From: Panorpa germanica
Lineage: Eukaryota; Arthropoda; Insecta; Mecoptera; Panorpidae
Length of the DNA stretch: 64,000 nt
Assembly: GCA_963678705.1 (NCBI GenBank)
Contig: OY783208.1
Coordinates: 21,602,207 to 21,666,206 of the forward strand
Reading direction: 5' to 3'
Shown here: positions 1 through 11,500 of the stretch, in pieces
How positions within the stretch are numbered: position 1 is the first letter of the stretch
How the letters are laid out: the number at the start of each line of letters is the position of its first letter
Position numbers and translations under genes: made by a program
The notes under the pieces: model-generated
What the model was told of the DNA's origin: nothing
The model's input: only the letters and a program-made list of their open reading frames with translations
Database searches by the model: none

Positions 1-850
1 CATACATCACGGGTGCACGGACGGGACGGGGACGTGGCGTTGAAAGAACGGGAAAAAATATCGTCGACGACGATGTTTAGCACGTCCCGTTCCGCGCGAG
101 GCCCGTTCCGTACGTGGTTCCGCTGCGTATGCATAGCCTTCTGCACACGGGACGTGTTTTAAGTAGTGATGTGTGTTGCGTATTTATCAATTGGACATAT
201 TGAATAAATAAATAAATAATAATAATAAAAATATTATAAATAAATAATAATAGTAAAAATATTATATATAATAGACGACGAAAAATTAGTGAGATCAAAT
301 CCATGTTTATACAGTTTGGCAGATCCAAAGTATTTAGATGTGAAACATAAAAATTATCTGTAGTGTAAAATTCCATTAGAATTATCGCTCACTGAAAACG
401 TTTGTAAATTTTATTTAATTCATTAATTGCATCATATACACTCATAATTTTGCAATAGGTTTTAATATGTAACAATTACAGTTTAACTTTCTTATGTTAA
501 AATCAAAAGACAGGTAGGTAAATAAAGTAGACTGTCATGTTTTACAATGTCGATATTTATTACATCAATATTATGACTTTTTAATATGACAGAAAGAGAT
601 AAAGCACATTTTGGTTAAAATTAGTTTGCATTTTAGTTTGGGTTACTTATTTTATTCATTAGGCATGTTAAAATTCATCTTTGCTTATTAACAACACTAG
701 CACGTTACTTTCGAGTCACTATCACGGTGCGTATGCACTCGGTGGGTTTAAAATCCTGTGCGTGTTTACCTAATACCACGTTCCGTCTCCGTCCCGTCCA
801 CGTCCCGTCCGGGTTAAAACACGTTACGTGTGCAGCAGGCTTTAATTTAC
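1..850. repeat. CG-rich repeat blocks bounding an AT-rich core (probable transposon debris)
   Basis: Two unusually CG-rich stretches, about 14-160 and 715-845, stand in otherwise AT-rich DNA. The right one, read in reverse complement, resembles the left one around the motif cggacgggacg, so they may be decayed terminal inverted repeats of one element. Both also contain a tgcgtatgca motif. No credible coding frame lies between them. The short open frames seen here are low-complexity and unsupported. Seen: the repeated motifs. Inferred: transposon origin; family unknown. Confidence 0.35.
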
Positions 851-1129
851 CTTGTGTAAATATATTTGTTTTATTTCGAATAGTGCCCGTGAAAAATATG
901 GTAACCCGCATTAGGATACGGTCAACTAAATCAATATTCCAGAAAATTTATTGTAAATTGTGAATTATGTCAGGAACATAGAGTTCGAAGTAAACAATGC
1001 TCTGTTACGGCAGTTGTAGATGATAACGAACAAATAATTGAAACCGATAAATGTCAAGATTGTCCTTAAAATCACGTTAAGTGTATATAAAAAATCGAAT
1101 ATTGATTTTTAATTTCTTGGCCTGTGGCT

Positions 1130-1400
1130 CACTGAAAAAATGTTAAATGTATTGATTAGTCATCATGACAATTAAACTACAAAACATTTATTTTTTACTA
1201 TTTTTATATTTAAATAGTATTTTTCTTTATTATTTTACATTGTTTTAGTTTTATTACCTATTATGTTGCCGTAAGAAGTAATAAACCTCTTCTTTGGTTG
1301 CCCTTGCCTGTAATACAGATACGTATTGCTTTGCTTATCATTCCAGTAAGTAGTTTGACTCACTGCTGGTTTGACTCACACAGAGAACGGGACTATCACG
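1130..1400 (+). promoter_or_regulatory. FAR1 upstream region and likely non-coding 5' exon (copy 1 of 3)
   Basis: This stretch aligns by eye with 15340-15602 and 23525-23830, each upstream of a FAR unit. All three share a tttgactcac box followed by a cacagagaa box and then a splice-donor-like site (here gtaggc at 1401). A matching acceptor lies just before the start codon of FAR1 (ttgcttttag, near 2488). I infer a transcribed, untranslated first exon joined to the coding exon by a 5'UTR intron. No convincing TATA box was seen. The transcription start is not fixed. Confidence 0.45.
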
Positions 1401-1779
1401 GTAGGCAAAGATTATTTAACCCACAAATTTTCTGATAAATATCAATCATAACAATTTCATTTTTTCTTTAAATTTATGTTAAAACAATTATGAAGATTGC
1501 TGATAACAAGTAGACACTTTATTTTGCATAAATCGTCCACAAATATAGTACGAGCAAGATTTCATACCACGTGGCTTTATATATTTTTGTAACATTTACG
1601 ATTTAAGCATTTTACCATACCTAATTTAAATTTTAATTCCATTTATAATAATATATACCTAATCCATTTTCTTTAACCTTTTTTTGCTTATTATAATTTG
1701 TTGGGATTTTTAGACCACGGCCTATAAATAACAATAACATAACTTACAGTATCGTACTTGCAAGATCTTTTTTAAAATT

Positions 1780-2240
1780 TTCTCGCTTCTCTCTTTCGTT
1801 ACGTTTTCCTTCTCTGTCATTTTTAATTTCAACCTATTCTACTTCTCTATCCTTGCTTGAATTAGAACTTACCTTCTTTTCCTATAACCATCTGTATTCT
1901 ATTGTAATTCCATTGCATAAAACTGCGCCTCCACCACAGTCTTTCCGCTATTCTCCTTCCCTACTTCTTTTACTTTTTCATCTTTTTTGTTTCGTTCTCT
2001 TTCATCCTCTGATTTCTCTTCTTCATCATCTAGATCTTCATTCTCTTAATCTTTTTCATCATCACTTGGCTTATTTCGTTTAGTCTTATCTTTCACAATT
2101 TTGTTTTTTATTTCTTTATCTATAACTCTGCTATTGCTACTTCTGCTCTCTTCGTGGAATTAAACTGTCTTTCGCTGTCCTTTCCATTTTGAAATCTGCT
2201 CTAATGTGCCCAGATTCCCCACACGCAAAACCCTTTCATC
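1780..2240 (-). pseudogene. Decayed gag-like (LINE ORF1) fragment
   Basis: Read on the minus strand, this stretch gives a charged Lys/Glu/Asp-rich segment and, near 2190-2235, a peptide ACGESGHIRAD that resembles the end of a CCHC zinc knuckle. Two of the knuckle cysteines appear to be lost, and stops interrupt the frame. It may be the ORF1 part of a non-LTR retrotransposon related to the LINE tails in the FAR1 introns, but that link is a guess. It lies in the presumed 5'UTR intron of FAR1. Confidence 0.25.
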
Positions 2241-2510
2241 TTAAAATTAATTGTTTCATTTAATTAAAAAAAAATTCAAATTTAATATTTGATCAATTTG
2301 TTATTTTTTTAACATTTATTTTTCCAACGTTAGCGTTCACAGCACACTTAAACTTTTTAGCACTATTTTTTATCTCCGAAAACCAACACTTTTCTTCATT
2401 AATTATTACACAACCAAACGATTTAATTTTCTACAAAAATTTCAAATTTCTTTCTAGTTACAATCATATCTTTATCTATTGCTTTTAGAGTTTAGGAACA
2501 GCAAGTTAAA

Positions 2511-5500
2511 ATGGCCGTCACACTTTCAATTCCGGAGTTCTACGCAGGACAAGACGTGTTCATAACTGGAGCTTCAGGTAAATGATCCAACTGTGGTTTA
2601 TTATTGTTAACCAATGATTTAGACCTAAATAAATCTAAGGCAACCAATCTTTACCTGAAATAAAAAAGAGTCTTGAATATTTTGATTTTTAATGAAATAT
2701 TTCACTATTTCAGGTTTCATGGGTAAAGTTTTGGTCGAAAAGTTACTTAGATCTTGTCCAGATGTCAAAACCATCTTCATGCTGATGCGGGCGAAGAAAG
2801 GAATGACCCCAGAGCAGCGGATTGAAAAGATAACTCAACTTCCGGTAATATAACTTAGTTTTTGTGATGTAGATAAAACTTGGCGATAAAACTTGATCGA
2901 ACTGATGTTTAATGTAGAATTTTGAGTCAAAGGTGCCTTCATTTGGCAGTCATCTTAGAAATAACTGCATAATCAGTTATTGTTCATTTGCTTTGATGAC
3001 TCAAGCTTGCATAAACATTTCTTAAAGAGCTTTTCTCTAGATCATGATATTATCTCTTTTCAATAACTATTTCTTTAGTTGTTTGAGCCTCTGAAGAAGT
3101 TGGATCCTACAGCAACGTCCAAGCTTGTTCCAATTTATGGTGACGTCATGGCGGAACATCTTGGCATCACGGAGGAAGACTTGCAGCGACTGATGGACGT
3201 CTCCGTTGTTTTCCACGCTGCTGCCAGCGTTAGGTAAGCTATATTGAATTCAAATATACTTCTATGTAGGACAGCGTCGGATTAAGATATTGAAAGCTCA
3301 TGGTTAGCGAGAACTGTGAGGCTCTGCCTCTTCTAAACAGTATTGTCTTCTCTTGCTCTCATCCTAAATTTATTTGTATTTCTCCTAGCTGGTCCTCCTA
3401 GCTCCTATTTTATAAAAAGTAGGACATGGTTCCAAAGTTCATTATGAACTATTCTTTAGGATGTTGTAACAAATTTAATGCATTTGAAACTATAATGTCC
3501 TCTCCAACACACAGATTTGATGAGCCCCTACGTGAAGCTAAAGGAACTCAGCAAGTCCTGGAGCTGGCTCTGAAGATGAAGAAGATAAAGGCAAGCACCT
3601 AACACACTGTTTTATTATCTTGCTCTTGTGTTATTCTTTTTTTTAAAGTAACTATTTGAATTCTTTATTTTAATATGTCTATCTATCAATTAATTATGAA
3701 GTCAACTAAAAATATTGAGTAAAGAAATAGAAATAAAGACGTAAGCCATAATAGATTTGTAAGCATCCCAGACATATTCGACAAATTTAACTGAATTGTT
3801 ATTTACATTGGTTGTATTTATTCGTTATCTGTGTATTGAATTAGACAAAGGAGGATATAAGCGTATACTCAACTCAAATATCGATTGTTTTTTAGTTGAC
3901 TTCCTAATAAACTGGACGGTCGATGAACAACGAATAAAACTGTAATATGCCTGAAGACTTTAGGCAGATATTTAAAAGCAGGGAAAATTTGAAAACCGGA
4001 CAAAAACATGCATCAAAATAAACTTATAATATAACTTAATTTCACATGTTTTTAAGGCAAAAGTGTAAATGTACTTTAGTGAGTGCCGCTTTAACATTTT
4101 GATGTGTGATATGTAAAACCAGCCTTAGTTGTCTTGTCGTTACCAATAATTTTATTACCTATTTCCGGTCAACTATGTCTACAAATTGTATTATGGGTTC
4201 ATCCCCTCTCTTTGCTATTTTAAAATGTTAAATGTTTTGTAGTAAAATCACCCTTTTTTGAACCAGCTCTCAACGAGATAACAATTATTTTATATAACAT
4301 TACAATTTAATATTAAAATATATACATTAAGACATTCACATACATTTATATACATTCATTATTATTAATTATTAGGATAAGTGTTTAATTGTGTAATTCT
4401 GTTGGGATTTACGACCCCAATGTGCAATTTTCTATGAAATAAATATACGTTTAAATTTATATTGAGTTCACGAAGTTCAAAGACTTGCTGACTATTAACG
4501 GTGAAATACCCGGGCACTACATTCGCCCAAACTAATTTAATTAATTTAATAAAACTAATTTAATCTCTTTATTTTAAATACCCATACTCGTGTCTATACG
4601 TTATAAATTATGTATTGTAAATGTTTATAAATGCATATATTGTTTTAAGTGCTAATAACTATTGAAAGTTGATGCATTCAAATAAATAGTAAGAAAAGCA
4701 AATTTTAAAGATAATTAAAAAAACTTATCAAAAAATATTTTAATATAATAGTATTGATTGTTTGCTTTCAGGTATTTCTTCACGTGTCCACAGCATATTG
4801 CAACTGCGATAGATTCGAAGTGGACGAAAAACTTTATCCAGCGCACGCCGACTGGAGGAAAACGCTGGAAATCGTGGACAAAGTAGACGCACACACCTTG
4901 TCCGTACTGAGCCACAAGTAAGTTAAGAGAACAATATAATAACAATGCTTTCTTTTGTCACGTGAACCTCCTGATGTACTTGTACTAAATCTTTGTTACG
5001 TTTAGATTCATTGGGAAGCTGCCTAACACGTACACCTTCGCCAAAAGTCTCGCGGAAGACGTTGTGAAGGACTACCAGCATCTCCTTCCTGTTGTCATCT
5101 TCCGGCCCACTGTTGGTGAGTCTAAAGGAGCGTTTCTATTGTTGAAATGTTACCTTCAAACAACACCTCTTATATGTTACTTCTTAGAAGATGATATATA
5201 ATGTTGAAATATATTTATTTTCTTTATTTATTTGCCTTGACTTTTGCGTCATAGCCACCATCAAACATTTTTTTACATATTTCACAATAAATAATAATTT
5301 AAATAAATATTTAAATAATTCATTAATTAATTTTGAATCACTTAACAAAAATTTAGTAGTAACAGGGAAAGTTTTAACCACATTTAATATTTCACTATTG
5401 AATTTTGATCTTTCTAAACTATAATTTATGCATTCAAATATAATATGATCCAAAGTTCCTTTTTCACCACATTGACATCTATCGTCAGATTTAATATTAA

Positions 5501-8500
5501 TTTTGTACAGGTGAGCTGGAGTTTTGCAATGATTACTTTTGATTCTGATTATAGTTGTTATAATTTTGCGGGACTCATTTCTAAACCATCTTTTCTTACT
5601 TAAATTTGGATGTAACATATAATAATCTCTTCCTTTTAACTGACTTTTGTTAATGAAATCTTGGTTTCTCAAATTGAAGTTTAATTTTTTGATTATATTA
5701 AAAATTTCATATGAAGGTAATTTCACTTTCATCTCAATTTCCAAATTTATTGATTCCTTTGCCAATTTGTCCGCAATTTCATTTCCTCTTATTCCACAAT
5801 GTCCCGGTATCCACATAAATTTTGTGGTATTATTTTTATTTATTATATTGAAATACAGCCCCTTAATTTTGCATGTCAAAATATTATGATTTGATTTGTG
5901 ATCATTAGAATTTAAATTTTTTAAAACACTTAAGGAATCCGTTGTTATTATTGTTAAAATATAAATGAACAACTCTTCAGATTGAGAATTAATTAAATTA
6001 GAGTGCGAGTTTCACATTTACTAACTTTCTCCAATGTAATTACAAGGTTCCTTTTCAACTTCTGATATAGAAATTGTCTTAAAATTTCAGCTTTACACTT
6101 GCTAGGTTACTGCAAACAAATTCTAATACTACATTGTGTTACATTTTCTACTTGGGATGTTAACATATATTAATTCATGAATTATTTATTATAATATTTT
6201 TTAGCCAACGTTTTGTTTTATTATTTTTTACTCTTAGTTATATCTACGTACAAGGAGCCAGTTGAGGGCTGGGTTGATAATTTTAATGGCCCTGCAGGAC
6301 TATTTCTTGGCGCTGGAAAAGGTAAATATTATTCATATTATCATATATTATTATTTATTATATTAATTGTGTGCCTTTCGGCTTTACAATCTACATTATT
6401 ATATTTCTTAATGCATTTCATATAAATTCAAAGTTAAAACTAAACATAAACTATTCTAGACTATTACTACTTCGCATAGTACTTTCTGTTTCTTCTTTTC
6501 TTGATCCTCTCTCTTCATGTCCTCTACTCCTTCTTTATTCACACCGTTTCCTGCTTCTCCTTCCTTATTGCCTGTATCTTCATATATCACCTCTTGCCTT
6601 CCTTGTCTCCTCTCAACAAACCCTCTATTCACTATCCTTCCTGCCTTCTCTTTTCGTTTTCACTTCTCCACTTATGTCTATTACAGGCATAAACACTATA
6701 TCACTCTACTATTTTCTCTTGACACTCTTACTTTACTATTTCTTCTTGACTCTCTTCCTTTACTATTTTATTATTATCTCTATCTCCGTCATCCACCTCT
6801 TGTCCTTATCTCCTTTCCGCAAATCCTCTATTTTTCTGGACCGAAGTTTAACTGTTTCCTCGCTACTTCCTTCTTTCTCCTGATTCCCTTCACTGCCTCT
6901 TTTAGTACTCTCTCTCTCTTTTCATGTTCCTTATGCAACCCAGGTACGAGCTTATTTATTGTCCTGTTTTTTCTTTCCTTTTTACTATTTCCGCCATCCA
7001 CCTCTTTCCTTCACTGCTTCCCTTTAATAGCTGGCCAATATTCATTTCACTCACTACTTTTTCCTTACAATCAAACTTAATGTGCTCCAGTGTTTCGTCC
7101 TCCGTTCCGCACACTCTACACATTCTTTCCTCACTACTTTCCCGGTATATGTTTCCTTTTTCCTCATTTCCCAATCTAAACCTTGCTGTCCTTCTTATGT
7201 GTTTTATATCTTTTTCTATTAGGTACTGTATTATCATATATTTTTTATTTATTTAATTGATGCTTCAGGCATTCTCCGCTTAATGTTCGCGAATCCGGAC
7301 TGCTCCCAGGATTACATTCCAGTAGACATGGCCATCAAAGGAGCCATCATTGCTTCCTGGCAGAGGGGGATCCAGGAGTAAGTCAAATATTGTACATGAT
7401 CTATATCTAGACGGTATCAACCAGTTGCTTATTTTGTATTATTCTAATGAGTCAGGTCGCCACCAGAAGAACTACCGGTGTACAATTGCAGTTCTTCTCA
7501 TCTGCCTTTACACACAATGGCGAGCATTAATAAGTTGTTGGAGTTTGGGCGGAAGTACTCCTCTACCTACCCTATGAGCGACGTTCTCTGGAGATCGAAC
7601 ACCACCATAACGAACAGCAAAATAATATACTACTTAATGGTACTACAAGACCACTGATATACAAGTGTCGGCGATTGAAGTCTTGCTAATTCAATTCAAT
7701 GCTATAATGTTGTCAATTTTGATTTTTTTATTTAAAAACTTCACTATGTCGTAAAAATATTACAAATTTAGAGAAAAATCTATTCTTGTTCAACGTAGCC
7801 ATCTTTAGCGCGAAAAATAGCATCAAGTCTGTCCGAGAAAGCTTCACACGCAGCACGAATGTGGTCTTATGGTATTTTGGCCTATTCTCGTCTTACACTT
7901 TTTGTTTGATTCTTTGGCCTCCAGAATGGACCATATGAAGAAATCCATTGCGTTTAAGTTCAAGAAATATAATGGCCATTGTTGCTGAGAACTTTTTCCT
8001 GTAAGAGACGTTCTGTTTCACTGGCTTTATGGAATGGTGCCGAGTCTTTTACAAGCGTTTAATGGTTTTTACCGAATTGTTAACGTGCCCAAGGTAACAA
8101 AGCTTTGTTTAAAATCTTTTGACGGTAGATTTGTTGATTTACCTTTACGCCCTGTTTAATAAAAACGAATGGTTAGCGTCCTGTGGCAGTTACAGCGGCC
8201 CAAACCATCACTGATGCAGACACTTGCTTTCGCAGAGTAATCCACAGGTCTAAATATTCTTTTTATTTGCTCTCTAACATACACGATCGTTTGTTTGCCC
8301 ACATATTGCAGAACCTTCAGCTTGCCACCAACGAGCAAGTGTTTTAACACCTTTGCTCTTGTTATGTGAACTGCTGTTTGTGCACGTGTTAAATCCTACA
8401 CTTACTGTATTTGGTAGGGGTTTAATCGTAGTTCATTCTTCAATAGGCGCCCTATGTTACCAGCAGACACATTGAGATTTTTCGCCAATTGAACTGCGTT

Positions 8501-11500
8501 TTGTTGTGGATTACGTTGAATTCTGGTCTTCACCTTTCGAACCATTTCAGGCGATGTTGCTGCTTTTGGATGTCATCCTCCATGGAAATTTTTCGTGCTA
8601 CCAGTAACGTGTAATAGTCAGATAAACAAACATTTTGTTCACATGTAAATGTCTGAGCTCATTACCAATGGCTGGTTGCGATTTTCCAGCCAAATTCGAA
8701 GCAATAACACTGTTGCTTTAGAATTCCATTTCGATTACTTTTTTTAACTGCATCGTAAAACGATACGCTTCTGTAGGCTTGTAAACAACATAACAGACTG
8801 ACGCTTGTTAAAAAATGAGCGTGCTAGCATTAGTCGTTTGGTTGCTGCAGCAGCGTGAAATTGGTAACACTTCGAGCGCCGATCCTATTTAGTATACAAT
8901 TTAAATCAATTCATAATTTAATTTCAAATTAAAATTCCACTTTTTATATACATAAACACACCGTCTATTTGCAGGTCCTACTGCTCCATCTACTTCCGGC
9001 TTTGCTAATAGATTCCATATTAATGGCTACCGGAAATAAACCAATGTAAGTTGGCCATGAAGAAAAACAATTATTTACCATTTTGCTTTAACTGGGACGC
9101 GCGTCAGACCGCGTTATACGGAGGTCTATTTTATATCAGTTATAATTTTCAGGTTAACCCGACTGCAGAAGCGAGTGTACGTAGCCAATAATGCGCTCGC
9201 CCATTTTATGACACACACCTGGTCCTTCCCAAATAAGATGTACATGGCGCTGGAGGAGACACTGCTGCCCAGGGACAAGTAAGTAACATTGGAAGTTAGA
9301 AAAATTGTGAACTAATTTTTTAGGGGTGCCTTTTTTGATTGTTCCTCGAAATACCTGTAAATAACATTTGATATTTTGATATATAAGCTGTTAGGTTGGT
9401 AACCTGTAAACATGTCAGAGTTATGTCAAGAACATATATCTTTTACGCTCTGTTGTATAAGGCCTGTCTCAGTATGGCACCGTATTTAAGCGAATTTCTG
9501 CCGGACGTATACGGGCTACTACGCTTTACCTATCCGAACCATGTAAATGTAATGAGAACTCTCTGGACCTCTCAGACTGCAAGCTACAAAGCCGTCCGAA
9601 TACGGGCGACACTACCTCGCACATTAGAACCGTATAAAGGCGAATTTTATCCAAGCGTTACCACTACTACAACGATATCCTATCCGAACCTTTGTAAATG
9701 CAAACAGCCGCCTCAGACTGGAGGGGATACCTAAGATCGCTTGTTGTTACGCTGCAATACGGTTCAAATGAGATATATCGGCGACATCGCTTAAGACGAG
9801 TATGTTCTGCATGCAGTTTATGTTTGTATTTCAGTGAATCATGGACACCGATACCGATACCGATACGATAGAACTAAATTTAAATTCACGACAACCAGAA
9901 CTCAAATATATAATAAATGCTAAAGTCCCTTTAATACCAGTAGTGTATCGATAAAAATTAAAGTTAAAGTTTGCTCTCATGATAAATTATATAAGTACTA
10001 AAGAACCCCTTAATACACGACTACAGACATCTGTGACACACATAGGCGGTTTGCTTTGTAGCTCATCCAATCCGCCGATTTACGTCCGAATACGCCGTCG
10101 CTTAAATACGGTCCCATACTGAGACAGGCCTAAAAGAGATAGCAACTAGCGGTTGTGATATCACATGCACTTGGAATGTGTATAACGTGAATCTCTTTAA
10201 TAATTAAACGAGACAAACTGAGTATATTAATTGTTAATATCTCACCACAACATATAAGGAGTTAATAAATAATAATTGGACATTTTTGGGGTTCTTGTAA
10301 CCCATTTTATCAATATTTAGTACACTTTTATAGAAATTAAGGCATAGGACCCAAACCCGTTGAAATATGTGCTAATAATTTACTGTCGTTAGTTTTATTC
10401 GATTAAATATACAAGAATTAAGCGAGATTTTTAATGTTAGCAATATTTATGACGTCACAAAGTCTGTATAATATAATAAGTAAAGTTACTTTGCTGTGAC
10501 GTTTTATTTTGCATCTCTTTTACGCTTTGTTGTTTTTTATCACTACATCATGAAATATAAAATATATGACCAATGACAGCTTATACAAGAATACATTTTA
10601 ATCTATAATCAGCTAATTTAATCTGGGCTTTAATTCACCCCGGCGCTTGAAAAAACTAGTAAAGGATTAATTTTTCTTTGATGCAACCTGGCGGCATACA
10701 GGTTTCGTGCATACACGCATTTCGTTTTGGAAATCTGTTCTGGAAATATGGTGTTAAAAGTACTGGGCGAATATGGTCAAGTTGCCATAAAACTAAAAGA
10801 ATAAGTGGAGAAGAGAAGGAGGCGCAAGTGTGGTAGAGGAGCGTGGAGGATATCACAATCAATCAACAGATGAAATAGTAGTACAATAATTTAAACAGGA
10901 AACAAAATTACTGTTTGTCTTTACGATTGCTAATTTTAAGCTAACAATAAGCTAATAATAAGCTAAGTCACAACAGTTTAACGAAAGTAAATTTCATGTA
11001 ATTTTATAAATTGCGAACTTACTGTCTGCAGTAGAAGAATAGAAGGAAAATTAAATTAAAAAAGACATAAAACACATAAGAAGAACAGCAAGGTTTAGAT
11101 TGGGAAATAAGGAAAAAGGAAACAGATACTGGGAAAAGAGTGAGGAAAGAAAGTGTAGAGTGTGCGGAGCGGAGGACGAAACACTGGAACACATTAAGTT
11201 TGAGTGTAAGCAAAAAGTAGCGAGCGAAAGGAATATTGGCCAGCTATTAAAGGGAGGCAGTGAAGGAAAGAGGTGGATGGCGGAAATAGTAAGAAGGAAA
11301 GAAAAAACAGGAGAAAAAATAAGCTGATGGCTGGGTTGCACAAGGAACAGGAAGAGAAAGGAAGTACTAAAAGAGGCAATGAAGGGAAGCAGGAGAAAGA
11401 AAGAAGTAGCGAGGAAACAGGTAAACTTCAGCCCAGAAAAATAGACTAGGGAATAGACCAGTACAGAAGGAAGACTAGGAAAAATGAAGGAAGAGGATCA

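Noticed and set aside
4380-4540. Possible solo LTR in FAR1 intron 4 (gttgggatttacgacccc near 4402).
   Set aside because: No matching second end or target duplication could be found by eye.
6371-7256. Several overlapping plus-strand frames rich in Ser, Leu and Phe.
   Set aside because: They are the antisense of a purine-rich LINE tail, whose minus strand carries the recognisable protein.
9396-9734. 112-codon plus-strand open frame.
   Set aside because: It begins in a repeat, crosses the MITE boundary and has no protein-like features.
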